A stretch of 12,586 nucleotides of DNA from a bacterium (GCA_025362415.1 JANYGM010000418.1:1-12586); one strand, 5' to 3'; counted from the stretch's first letter, positions 6,074 to 12,586 are shown. A program made the numbers and translations. The notes: generated by a model from the letters alone, not told the origin.

Positions 6074-6102
6074 AAAGCCCCCTTTGGGGGTTTGGGGGCT
6101 TT
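6074..6102. terminator. GC-rich hairpin between anti-sigma and coiled-coil genes
   Basis: A 9-bp stem AAAGCCCCC/GGGGGCTTT around an 11-base loop that could pair further. The T-run is on the plus-strand side, so on the minus strand, where the genes run, it is not a standard terminator. It may act as a partial attenuator or RNA-stability hairpin that lowers expression of the third gene. Confidence 0.45.
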
Positions 6103-6111
6103 TTGGGGCTT

Positions 6112-7071
6112 TTACTTTGCCGTTAATCTTGTCAAAATCATATCATTTTCCTTAAACTTCTCTTTTGCTTCATCTTTAAAAGTGCTAAAAGAGCTTCCTA
6201 TGGCTGATAAATCTTGCTGACGTTTGCCTTCCCAATATTCTGCAAACGACTTAAAGGCAGTATTGATATACTCACTTTGCTGAATATTATTGGCAGCCAC
6301 AAAACCTCGCATCATTTCAAAATCTTCTTCACGCACTTTTTTAAGCATTTCTTGTACTTCTTTGTTGGTAAAAGTACCTTTTGAATTACCAGCGTTTGCG
6401 CTTGCATTTGAACTTAAAAAAGCATTAGAATTTTGATTACTTACTTTGTTTTTCAAAGCACTTAATTCATTTTCATAATAAGTGTCTTTTTCTTTCATTT
6501 TTTGGCTAATAAAATTCTCCATAAATTGAGTATTTTTATCATTGTTATTTTGATTACTGTTGCTAGCCGTTTTATTTATTTGTTCGTCTGTTAGCTGCAG
6601 TTGCGGTTTTTGTTGCTGATTTTTGTCTAGTTGTTGGTTATCATTTTGATTATTTTTACCAAACGCTACTTCAAAACCTTTGTCTGTTTGTCTAACACTA
6701 AACCCTGTAAGATATGCAGACAAAAACAAGAACGACAAACAAGCTGCCACGCCCATAAAATTACGTGTAAAAGCATTAAAAAACGGCTGACTTTGTGTTT
6801 GATTTTGCGTTGTATTGATGTTTTGTTGGTTATTTTGCTTATTAGTTTTTTTAGTGCTTTTTGTAGTCAAATTATCCATATTCATCAAAATAAGTGGCTG
6901 TTTGGGCGTTTTATCTTTGAGTTGATGTAAGATGTTTTGCGTATTTTTTAGTGCTTCCAAATGGATTTTTTCAGCAGGATTTTGAGAAAAATACAACTCA
7001 ATTTCTAGGCGTTTTTCATCAGAAATCTCGCCATAGAGGTAATCAATTAAGATATTTTTATCTGGTTTCAT
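6112..7071 (-). CDS. Membrane-anchored putative anti-sigma factor
   Basis: A 319-residue protein with the layout of an anti-sigma factor. There is a small acidic N-terminal cytoplasmic domain (1-55, LIDYLYGEISDEKRLEIELYFSQNP, the usual opening of Bacteroidota anti-sigma proteins), an N/Q/K/T-rich linker (65-97), one transmembrane helix (about 104-124), and a periplasmic part (125-319). The periplasmic part is very rich in Asn and Gln up to about 230 and helical after that. No zinc-binding HxxxCxxC motif is present, so it is a non-ZAS type. It follows the sigma factor gene by 97 bases on the same strand, which supports pairing. The expected role is to hold the sigma factor at the membrane until an envelope signal arrives. 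Function is inferred from layout and context. Confidence 0.8.
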   Translation of the reverse strand: MKPDKNILIDYLYGEISDEKRLEIELYFSQNPAEKIHLEALKNTQNILHQLKDKTPKQPLILMNMDNLTTKSTKKTNKQNNQQNINTTQNQTQSQPFFNAFTRNFMGVAACLSFLFLSAYLTGFSVRQTDKGFEVAFGKNNQNDNQQLDKNQQQKPQLQLTDEQINKTASNSNQNNNDKNTQFMENFISQKMKEKDTYYENELSALKNKVSNQNSNAFLSSNASANAGNSKGTFTNKEVQEMLKKVREEDFEMMRGFVAANNIQQSEYINTAFKSFAEYWEGKRQQDLSAIGSSFSTFKDEAKEKFKENDMILTRLTAK

Positions 7072-7103
7072 TTTTTTTATTATGTTAATATTTTTAATAC
7101 GTT

Positions 7104-7171
7104 TTAGGCAAGATGCCTAATTATAGAATACTGTATTTCATTCACAATTCCTAATTCATAATTCCTAATTA
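7104..7171. repeat. Hairpin, heptamers and near-duplication at the sigma gene stop
   Basis: TTAGGCA/TGCCTAA (7104-7110, 7114-7120) is a 7-bp stem with a 3-base loop. It is followed by heptamers TTCACAA, TTCCTAA, TTCATAA and TTCCTAA (7141-7168). The stretch from CCTAATTA at 7116 to TATTT at 7138 is repeated with small changes at 7164-7185, a spacing of 48, and the second copy includes the last codons and stop of the sigma factor gene. Confidence 0.6.
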
Positions 7172-7771
7172 AGAATACAGCATTTGTTCTTTTGATAAAT
7201 TCCAGCCTTCAAAAACCTTTCGTAGCGCATCAAGTCCGTAATATAAGCGTGCTTTTGCGGTACTTTCCGAGATTTGCAAAATCTCTGCAATTTCTGAAAA
7301 CTTCAAACCTTCATATTCTTTCATAATTACTACTGCTTTTTGGTCAGGATTTATTTTTGCCAATGCTTTTTCTAAAAGTGTCGTATTTTCTACATTTTCT
7401 ACATAATTAGAAGGATTTGAGCGGTTTTGCTCGTCAGAAATAGGCAAATACTCTATTTCGTCATCATTATCTTTATTGGTTTTGAAAAGCCCTAAAAAAG
7501 AAGTTTTTTTGTTTTTTTTGTGTTCATTATGGCACATATTATGTGCAATCCTATAAATCCAAGACTTAAATTTTTCTGTATCCTGCAAACTCTCAAAATG
7601 CTGATACACAGAGATAAACGTTTTTTGTGTTACTTCCATAGCAAGTTCTTCATCAGCAAAATATTTATAAGTAAAATTATAAATTCTTGGATACCAAGCA
7701 TTTGCAAGCTGATTAAATGCTTGTTTGTCGCCTTGTTGCGCCTGCGCCACCAAATTTTCAGAGTATAACAT
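7169..7771 (-). CDS. ECF-type RNA polymerase sigma factor
   Basis: A 200-residue sigma-70 family factor of the extracytoplasmic function type, which directs RNA polymerase to a small set of promoters. Region 2 spans about 12-88; the region 2.3/2.4 helix FKSWIYRIAHNMCHNEHKK (68-86) is typical and binds the -10 element. A charged linker (88-130) follows. Region 4 (133-187) contains the helix-turn-helix LKFSEIAEILQISESTAKARLYYG that recognises the -35 element. There is no region 3, as expected for the group. It heads a three-gene minus-strand cluster with a putative anti-sigma factor and a secreted coiled-coil protein. The target promoters are unknown; autoregulation is common but no matching upstream motif was identified. 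The last codons and the stop lie in heptamer-type repeat DNA. Confidence 0.93.
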   Translation of the reverse strand: MLYSENLVAQAQQGDKQAFNQLANAWYPRIYNFTYKYFADEELAMEVTQKTFISVYQHFESLQDTEKFKSWIYRIAHNMCHNEHKKNKKTSFLGLFKTNKDNDDEIEYLPISDEQNRSNPSNYVENVENTTLLEKALAKINPDQKAVVIMKEYEGLKFSEIAEILQISESTAKARLYYGLDALRKVFEGWNLSKEQMLYS

Positions 7772-7878
7772 TTTGTCGTTGAAATAGCTTGTTGCTTGCC
7801 TATTTTATTGTTGTTTTTGTCCTAAGTAGGTTTGTATAATTAACTTATGTTTTGATTTGACCACAAAACAAGCAATCA

Positions 7879-7937
7879 TTTGATTATCAAACTTTTGTAT
7901 TCATTCACAATTCACAATTTAAAATTCACAATTACTT
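7879..7937. repeat. Heptamer array ATTCACA with leading palindrome
   Basis: TTTGATTATCAAA (7879-7891) and TTTTGTATTC precede the units ATTCACA, ATTCACA, ATTTAAA, ATTCACA and ATTACTT (7903-7937). The same lead-in and the same closing ATTACTTAA are seen at the large array at 10612-10765. It lies upstream of the divergent sigma factor gene. Confidence 0.8.
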
Positions 7938-8002
7938 AATACATAGAGTTTCATTGTCTAAAAAAAGTTGTATGAATATTAAAAAAAAAAGCAAATATTT
8001 TA

Positions 8003-8157
8003 TAATTTATTTAAACCTTTGGCAAAAAAGTTCTAAAACCACCCCCAGCCCCTCCTTAGGAAGGAGGGGAGTTTATCCCCCTCCTTTTTAGGAGGGGTTA
8101 GGGGTGGTTTTTAATAGGTTTTGCGTAAGTCCTAATTTATTTAAACCTTTGGCAAAA
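8003..8157. repeat. Branched palindrome copy 2, flanked by 25-bp direct repeats
   Basis: 8035-8112 is a near-identical copy of the element at 15-94: outer arms AAAACCACCCC/GGGGTGGTTTT and two inner CCCCTCCTT-type hairpins. On either side, at 8003-8027 and 8133-8157, the same 25 bases occur without mismatch, ending in AAACCTTTGGCAAAA. Copy 1 has no such flanks. Direct repeats around an inserted element suggest insertion by duplication of the target or replication slippage. The stretch lies in the gene-free region 7772-8353. Confidence 0.85.
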
Positions 8158-8177
8158 CTTTTGCCCCAAATGCCAAA
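8148..8177. promoter_or_regulatory. Nested palindrome upstream of the lipoprotein gene
   Basis: GGCAAAA-C-TTTTGCC (8151-8165) is a perfect palindrome with 7-bp arms. It lies within a wider TTTGGCA (8148-8154)/TGCCAAA (8171-8177) pair. It could be a repressor site or a hairpin. It is about 180 bases before the ATG at 8354, with no clear TAnnTTTG box in between. Confidence 0.35.
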
Positions 8178-8353
8178 TAACACAAATTAAGTTAATTAAA
8201 GTAAAAGTAGCATCTAAGATATTTTTAAAATCTTTTAAACCTTTTTTAAATACTTCTCTCTAATCTTCAAAATCCAGCAAAAAAATTCAATAAAAGTAAA
8301 AAAATAAATTTCTAAATTAAATTTCTAATAACAAAATCTAAATTCTAATTTTT

Positions 8354-9235
8354 ATGAAAAAGTTATCTTTCCGTTTAGCAGCTCTTACGCTCATTTTGGG
8401 CATTTCTTTCAGCTCTTGTAAAAAAGCTGCTGATGATTTTTCTTATCTCGCTGATGGTGAAAGCGTAGTAGACCACGCAGACACAGAAACAGAATTTGAC
8501 GATATAGATGCGTCTTCACAGTCTTCAATGAGCGAAAGAGGCGTTTTTAATGCATCTGGTGTAACTGTGAGAACAGGTTGCCCAACTGTTACAGCACCAG
8601 TACTTGGTAGTCTTGTCATAGATTTTGGCACAGGTTGCAAAGGCAGAGATGGGCGTATCCGCAAAGGTATCATCAACGTAACCTACACAGGCAAGTATAT
8701 GGATGCTGGAAGCGTAATTACAATGATTCCAAGCAACTATTTTGTAAGTTCAAAACTTGATACGACCAAATTCAGCAAAATAGAGGGTACAAGACGTGTT
8801 ACTAACATCTCAACGCCAAATGGTAATCCAAAACACAGAATAGAAATAATTGGCGGAAAACGTACCTCTTCTACTAACGAGGTGTTCCAATGGGAGGCAA
8901 ACCGCATACGTGAGTGGAGCGCAGGTTCTGCAACACCAACAGATGCTTATGATGATGAATTTACTATCAGCAATGGCAACACAAACGGAACAGCAGGAAG
9001 TGGTGTTACACGTAAAGGAGTAGCTTTTACAGTTACTATTGACCCTCTAAAACCAGTTCTTATCAAAACTTCTTGCTTTTTATCTGGTATTTTCAAGCCC
9101 GTAAGTGGTCGTGTAACTTTCGCTGCTACTGACGTAAGCCGTACAATTGATTATGGTTTGGGTGGTTGCGACAGAACAATTACTATCACTTTTGAACGCA
9201 ATGGACGCACTTATAGCGTAGTCGTAACAAGATAA
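8354..9235 (+). CDS. Bacteroidota lipoprotein of unknown function
   Basis: A 293-residue exported lipoprotein. Residues 1-21 form a type II signal peptide with lipobox FSSC; Cys22 is the lipidated residue, followed by KKAADDF. A short acidic linker (about 33-58) leads to a beta-rich domain with the segment IDFGTGCKGRDGRIRKGIINVTYTG (89-113). I know this pattern from uncharacterised Bacteroidota lipoproteins but cannot give it a function. Besides Cys22 there are four cysteines (76, 95, 241, 272), an even number that suggests two disulfides in the periplasm or outside. The protein ends in a strand repeat, TITITFERNGRTYSVVV. The gene is more GC-rich than the toxin-antitoxin and glycosyltransferase genes, stands alone, and has its own terminator. 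The ATG gives the correct signal peptide. Confidence 0.85.
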   Translation: MKKLSFRLAALTLILGISFSSCKKAADDFSYLADGESVVDHADTETEFDDIDASSQSSMSERGVFNASGVTVRTGCPTVTAPVLGSLVIDFGTGCKGRDGRIRKGIINVTYTGKYMDAGSVITMIPSNYFVSSKLDTTKFSKIEGTRRVTNISTPNGNPKHRIEIIGGKRTSSTNEVFQWEANRIREWSAGSATPTDAYDDEFTISNGNTNGTAGSGVTRKGVAFTVTIDPLKPVLIKTSCFLSGIFKPVSGRVTFAATDVSRTIDYGLGGCDRTITITFERNGRTYSVVVTR

Positions 9236-9273
9236 TTTTTGAGGTACGAACTTTGAAGTAAGAGATACGAGTA

Positions 9274-9318
9274 AAATACAAAACAGTACGAATATTTTTC
9301 GTACTGTTTTTTGTATTT
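9274..9318 (+). terminator. Terminator after the lipoprotein gene
   Basis: An 11-bp perfect stem AAACAGTACGA/TCGTACTGTTT (9281-9291, 9299-9309), extended by AAATACA/TGTATTT outside, followed by a T-run. The symmetric A- and T-runs would let it work in both directions. Confidence 0.85.
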
Positions 9319-9653
9319 AATTGTATTCTGTATTTCTATGTTTTCTATGTGTCTATGTGGTTGAAAAAATAGTTTTTGGGACTAAAAACAAATTTTTATT
9401 AAGAGAAAGAGAAAATAACCAAATAAAATCTAAGAAAAATCTAAGAAAACCTAATTTTTGTTATTAAAAATAATAGTTTCTTCATTCTTAGAAAAGTACA
9501 ATTTTAAAACGAAAAAGTATCATTTTTGTAAAAAATAGGCATTTTTCATAAAAATAATCTTTAAAAAATTATATTATCATTAAAAAGTTGATTACCTTTG
9601 TAACATCAAAAAGAAAGAAATTTTGAAAGACGCAAGACAAGAAAATAAACTAA
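9319..9653. other. AT-rich gene-free stretch upstream of the phasin-like gene
   Basis: No open frame with coding character on either strand. It holds short direct repeats (TCTATG-type at 9335-9360, AATCTAAGAAAA twice at 9428-9450) and a candidate -7 box TACCTTTG at 9593-9600 that fits TAnnTTTG. No convincing -33 box is seen at 17-23 bases, so the promoter is only a candidate. If it is used, the leader to the ATG at 9654 would be about 50 bases. Confidence 0.4.
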
Positions 9654-10163
9654 ATGAATAATTCTAAAGAAATAATAGAATTGTGGGTAAATGGGCATAC
9701 AAAATTACTAGAGAATTTTATGCAAGCATCTGAAATGATGCAAAAAGCACTTATTTCTGATGGAATTTCATCAAGAATGATAGAGGAAATTGGGGGAATT
9801 TATGAAAATTGGCAGGCAAAACAAACCAAAATAATGGAAGATTTTGTACTACAACTAAATCAAAAACCTCTTTCTAATGATATGAAACAACATTTTGAGA
9901 AGTTTGTAAAAACAACCCAAAATATGAACAAAGCGTGGTCGGATATTTTCCAAGATATTACCACACAATATACAGGTTTTGACAGTTCTGCCAAAGAAAA
10001 AGTTGAACAACTCAACGACAAATGGAACACAATGTACCAAGAATGGTCTAGCACTATTGTAAAGCCTTTCAAAGAGTTTTCAAACACAACTACAAATGTC
10101 TATAATACAGTCGTAGGAACAGTAAAAGATTATATGAGAGCCTTTGCTCCTATCAAAAAATAG
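9654..10163 (+). CDS. Small all-helical protein, phasin-like
   Basis: A 169-residue soluble protein without signal peptide, membrane span or cysteine. It is predicted to be almost wholly helical with regularly spaced aromatic and hydrophobic residues (ELWVNGHTKLLENFMQ, WQAKQTKIMEDFV, WSDIFQDITTQY, WNTMYQEWSSTIVKPFKEF). This amphipathic helical-bundle make-up with Trp/Phe on one face, and its length, fit the phasins that coat polyhydroxyalkanoate granules, or a PhaE-like synthase subunit. No PHA synthase is in the window, so this is a tentative assignment by general character. The ATG at 9654 follows an A-rich leader. The gene is single and ends in a strong terminator region. A general coiled-coil or granule-associated protein of another kind is the main alternative. 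Confidence 0.75.
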   Translation: MNNSKEIIELWVNGHTKLLENFMQASEMMQKALISDGISSRMIEEIGGIYENWQAKQTKIMEDFVLQLNQKPLSNDMKQHFEKFVKTTQNMNKAWSDIFQDITTQYTGFDSSAKEKVEQLNDKWNTMYQEWSSTIVKPFKEFSNTTTNVYNTVVGTVKDYMRAFAPIKK

Positions 10164-10166
10164 AAA

Positions 10167-10250
10167 ATTGTTGGTGTCGTTGCACTAAAACACACAACAA
10201 TGGCAAGAATTGTTGGTGTCGTTACACTAAAACATACAACAATGGCAAAA
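10167..10250. repeat. Two tandem 42-bp repeats, each a potential hairpin
   Basis: Units at 10167-10207 and 10209-10250 differ at only a few positions. Each begins ATTGTTGGTGT and contains ACACAACAAT (or ATACAACAAT) towards its end, so each can fold on itself. They start three bases after the stop codon of the phasin-like gene and would be in its mRNA. There is no T-run, so they are not standard terminators. Confidence 0.8.
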
Positions 10251-10319
10251 AAGAAATTTTCGTGAGAAAATAAAGGGAATAAGTTTAGTAAATTAAGTTG
10301 ATTTTAATAAGCATATGGG

Positions 10320-10350
10320 AAAAACTCACCTCTTTGGGGTGAGTTTTTTT
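10320..10350 (+). terminator. Terminator downstream of the phasin-like gene
   Basis: An 11-bp perfect stem AAAAACTCACC/GGTGAGTTTTT with a 7-base loop and a T-run. It lies 157 bases after the stop, beyond the 42-bp repeats, so the transcript would end in a long structured tail. Confidence 0.85.
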
Positions 10351-10410
10351 GTGTTTTTATTTTTTTTGGTAAGATTTTTGTTTATTTTTGTCTAAATAAG
10401 TGGCATATTT

Positions 10411-10592
10411 AGATAACGACATTGTTAATTTGTTGTATTTTTTTCGTAATCTTTTATAAATCAAATGACTATTAAAAATATACATATTATTATAAATATT
10501 TCGCTCCGCTGGAGCGAAATACAAAATACAATTATTTCCTATAAATATACTGCCCCGCTGGGGCTGAATACAATTTATCAATGTCGTTATCT
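10411..10592. repeat. REP-like pair framed by 14-bp inverted repeats
   Basis: AGATAACGACATTG (10411-10424) and its exact complement (10579-10592) frame a 182-bp segment. The symmetry extends one base outward and, with gaps, inward to TGTATT/AATACAA. Inside are two same-orientation units (10491-10524 and 10540-10573) of the GCTCCAGCGGAGC palindrome family; the second has the compensated core GCCCCGCTGGGGC. The frame looks like the ends of a miniature element that carries or captured REP-like units. No transposase is encoded. Confidence 0.7.
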
Positions 10593-10611
10593 AATTCAAA
10601 ACTTTGTATTC

Positions 10612-10765
10612 ATTCACAATTCACAATTCACAATTCATAATTCATAATTCATAATTCATAATTCATAATTCATAATTCATAATTCATAATTCACAATTCA
10701 CAATTCATAATTCATAATTCATAATTCACAATTCATAATTCATAATTCACAATTCATAATTACTT
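10612..10765. repeat. Heptamer array of 21 units in front of the protease gene
   Basis: 21 consecutive 7-bp units, ATTCACA or ATTCATA (10612-10758), close with ATTACTT (10759-10765). The two unit types are mixed, with ATTCACA at the start and in scattered positions. The array is preceded by CAAAACTTTGTATTC, as at 7888-7902, and ends 28 bases before the protease ATG at 10794. The promoter must lie in or before it. Confidence 0.95.
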
Positions 10766-10793
10766 AAAAAATCATTTAATAAAACAAACTCTT

Positions 10794-12440
10794 ATGTTCA
10801 ACAAAAAATATGTCTTGGGATTTTGCGCCCTTGCAGCTTTCAATTTCACTGTTATAAGCAATGCAAACGCACAAGAAGCTCCCAAAAACTGGTTTAATCT
10901 TGATGAAAAAGCTGACAAAACTCGTGGCGTAAGCGCAGAAAAAGCCTACACGGAACTTCTAAAAAAGAAAAAAGCCAATAAGAAAAAACCTGTTATTGTT
11001 GCTGTTATTGATTCTGGTGTTGAGCCAGACCACCCCGACCTTAAGAAAGTGATGTGGGTAAATAAGAAAGAAAAAGCAGGAAACGGCATTGATGACGACA
11101 AAAATGGCTATATTGATGACATCAACGGCTGGAATTTTTTGGGTAGCAAAGATGGCAAATCTAACGTAAATTCTCAAACACTTGAGGTTACACGTGAATA
11201 TGTGCGTTTAGGCAAAAAGTTTGCTACCGTATCAGAAAGCGACAAAGCAAGCGCAGACTACAAACTTTATCTTAAAGTAAAAGGGGAGTTTGAAAAAGGT
11301 AAAGCCCAAAATGCAGGCGGTGGCGGGGGAATGCCTGCAGAGCAAGTAACAATGATAAAAATGATGTATAAAACAAGTGTAGCCGCACTTGAAAAAGCAC
11401 TTAATACCAAAGAACTTACAGAAGATAAAGTAAAAGCATTAGACACAAAAGGAGATGCCGAACTTGAAAAAGCTAAAGGAGTTTATGCGCAAATTGCCTC
11501 AAATGGCATTACTTCCGAAAAACAATTAGCAGAAGTTCTTGATGCAGAAGCCGCAAAAAGTAGTTCTAGTGAGAAAAATTATCAATATGATGATACTTTC
11601 AATAGTTCTACCGTTGTAGGTGATAACCCTGATAATTTGCAAGAAAAAGGCTATGGAAATAATAATGTAGAAGGTCCAGAAGCCTTTCACGGTACACACG
11701 TAGCGGGCATTATTGCAGCGGTGCGCCAAAATGGTGAAGGTATTGATGGAGTGGCTGATAATGTGGTGATTATGTCTTTGCGTGCTGTTCCTGATGGAGA
11801 TGAACGTGATAAAGATGTTGCTAATGCTATTTTTTATGCTGTTGATAATGGCGCACAGATTGTCAATATGAGTTTTGGAAAGGGTTATTCTCCTCAAAAA
11901 TCTTATGTAGATGAAGCCGTAAAATATGCTGAAAAGAAAGGCGTTTTGCTAATACACGCAGCGGGAAATGAGGGCAAAGATTTGGATAATAAAGATAATA
12001 ATAACTTTCCAAACGCCTATTATTTAAGTGGTGGAAAAGCTACAAATTGGTTGGAAATTGGCGCATCTAGCTGGAAAGGTGAAAATAAAAATCTTCCTGC
12101 AAATTTTTCTAACTACGGACAAACAAAAGTAGATATATTTTCTCCTGGCGTTGATTTATATTCTACTGTTCCTGATGCAAAATATGGCAATGCAAGTGGT
12201 ACAAGTATGGCTTGCCCTGCTGCAGTTGGTGTGGCAGCACTTGTTTTGAGCCGTTATCCAAAACTTACCGCAGTAGAACTTAAAGAGATTTTAATGGAAT
12301 CTTCTGTAAAATACAAAGATGTAGATGTGAAAAGACCAGGCAAAGGTGATGCCGTAAAATTTGGAGAATTATCTGTTTCTGGTGGCGTTATCAATGCGTA
12401 TGAAGCATTGTTATTAGCTGAAAAAAGAAGCAAAAAATAG
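10794..12440 (+). CDS. Secreted subtilisin-like serine protease (peptidase family S8)
   Basis: A 548-residue exported endopeptidase. Residues 1-26 are a signal peptide (cleavage likely after ANA). The catalytic triad is complete: Asp73 in AVIDSGVEPDHPDL, His299 in HGTHVAGI and Ser471 in GTSMACP, with the oxyanion Asn391 in AAGNEG. The insertion between the Asp and His blocks is about 225 residues, far longer than in classical subtilisins. It begins with an acidic loop of calcium-binding type (GIDDDKNGYIDDINGWNF, 98-115) and continues with a lysine- and alanine-rich helical part and a GGGGG turn (175-179). This long insertion is known in S8 peptidases of Bacteroidota. No propeptide domain, PKD domain or type IX secretion C-terminal domain is visible, as the chain ends soon after the S8 fold. 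The enzyme is therefore probably periplasmic or simply released. It follows the 21-unit heptamer array and is single. Confidence 0.94.
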   Translation: MFNKKYVLGFCALAAFNFTVISNANAQEAPKNWFNLDEKADKTRGVSAEKAYTELLKKKKANKKKPVIVAVIDSGVEPDHPDLKKVMWVNKKEKAGNGIDDDKNGYIDDINGWNFLGSKDGKSNVNSQTLEVTREYVRLGKKFATVSESDKASADYKLYLKVKGEFEKGKAQNAGGGGGMPAEQVTMIKMMYKTSVAALEKALNTKELTEDKVKALDTKGDAELEKAKGVYAQIASNGITSEKQLAEVLDAEAAKSSSSEKNYQYDDTFNSSTVVGDNPDNLQEKGYGNNNVEGPEAFHGTHVAGIIAAVRQNGEGIDGVADNVVIMSLRAVPDGDERDKDVANAIFYAVDNGAQIVNMSFGKGYSPQKSYVDEAVKYAEKKGVLLIHAAGNEGKDLDNKDNNNFPNAYYLSGGKATNWLEIGASSWKGENKNLPANFSNYGQTKVDIFSPGVDLYSTVPDAKYGNASGTSMACPAAVGVAALVLSRYPKLTAVELKEILMESSVKYKDVDVKRPGKGDAVKFGELSVSGGVINAYEALLLAEKRSKK

Positions 12441-12468
12441 CCTCTAAATCTCCAAAGGAGACTTTAAT

Positions 12469-12503
12469 AAAAAGCCCACTAAAATATTTTAGTGGGCTTT
12501 TTT
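12469..12503 (+). terminator. Terminator after the protease gene
   Basis: A 16-bp perfect inverted repeat AAAAGCCCACTAAAAT and its complement (12470-12501), followed by a T-run; A-runs on the left allow use from the other strand. The last 80 bases of the window show no feature that can be supported. Confidence 0.9.
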
Positions 12504-12586
12504 ATTTTTATTGATGTTATGAATTAGCTAAATCTAGGTATTTCTCAATTTTGCTACCGTACACTGTTTTAAAAAGAGATTATGGT

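Noticed and set aside
144..10765. Possible CRISPR arrays in the tandem-repeat regions
   Set aside because: The repeats are 7 bp with no spacers between units, and no cas genes are present.
11526..11897. Minus-strand open frame within the protease gene
   Set aside because: It lies opposite the S8 catalytic region, and its Ile/Asn/Thr-rich translation has no recognisable motif.
12300..12440. Type IX secretion C-terminal domain on the protease
   Set aside because: The chain ends in a helix of the S8 fold with a lysine-rich tail; no extra beta domain is present.
12518..12577. Possible tail of a convergent minus-strand gene (ending ...EKYLDLANS)
   Set aside because: The frame is closed by a stop just inside the window edge, leaving about 20 residues; too short to support.

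Overview
The window looks like a chromosomal segment of an AT-rich member of the Bacteroidota, most likely a Cytophagales-type marine or aquatic bacterium. The evidence is an SdhC of the b558 family, candidate promoters of the TTTG/TAnnTTTG type, A-rich leaders without Shine-Dalgarno sequences, a lipoprotein and a subtilase typical of the phylum, and an ECF sigma / anti-sigma pair. The genus is inference only. Nine protein genes are well supported. The space between them is unusually large and full of repeats.

Layout. 1-590 has no gene; it holds a branched palindromic repeat, two heptamer arrays and a good promoter for sdhC. 591-1385 is sdhC (+), followed by a terminator. 1495-3114 is a segment whose two outer edges are miniature elements with IS1-like 23-bp terminal repeats (1495-1620 and 2893-3114). 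Between them lie a glycosyltransferase gene (2430-1594, -) and a block of REP-like palindromes. 3115-4272 holds the remains of a DUF1778/GNAT toxin-antitoxin copy (3115-3278), then an intact copy (antitoxin 3440-3745, toxin 3717-4217, terminator). 7771-4387 (-) is an ECF sigma factor, a membrane-anchored putative anti-sigma factor, and a large secreted coiled-coil protein. 7772-8353 is non-coding, with a second branched palindrome flanked by 25-bp direct repeats. 8354-9235 (+) is a lipoprotein and 9654-10163 (+) a phasin-like protein. 10164-10793 is non-coding and repeat-rich, ending in a 21-unit heptamer array directly in front of a secreted subtilisin-like protease (10794-12440, +).

The most interesting reading is structural. 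A 27-bp sequence after the sdhC terminator is identical to the 27 bp that lead into the intact toxin-antitoxin locus, and an antitoxin tail (about 94% identical by eye) plus a 42-bp identical terminator stand just upstream of the intact copy. Together these suggest that the toxin-antitoxin module was once tandemly duplicated. The first copy appears to have lost its toxin, and its promoter and antitoxin N-terminus were replaced by the miniature-element-bounded glycosyltransferase segment. Both outer ends of that segment coincide to the base with the breaks in homology. The terminal repeat also encodes the last eight residues of the glycosyltransferase.

A second window-wide pattern is that all short tandem arrays have a period of exactly seven bases and can be written as one degenerate unit, (A/C/T)TCAYA(A/C), in either orientation. 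They lie at gene edges, including two stop codons and the protease leader. No CRISPR array, tRNA, rRNA or transposase gene was seen.
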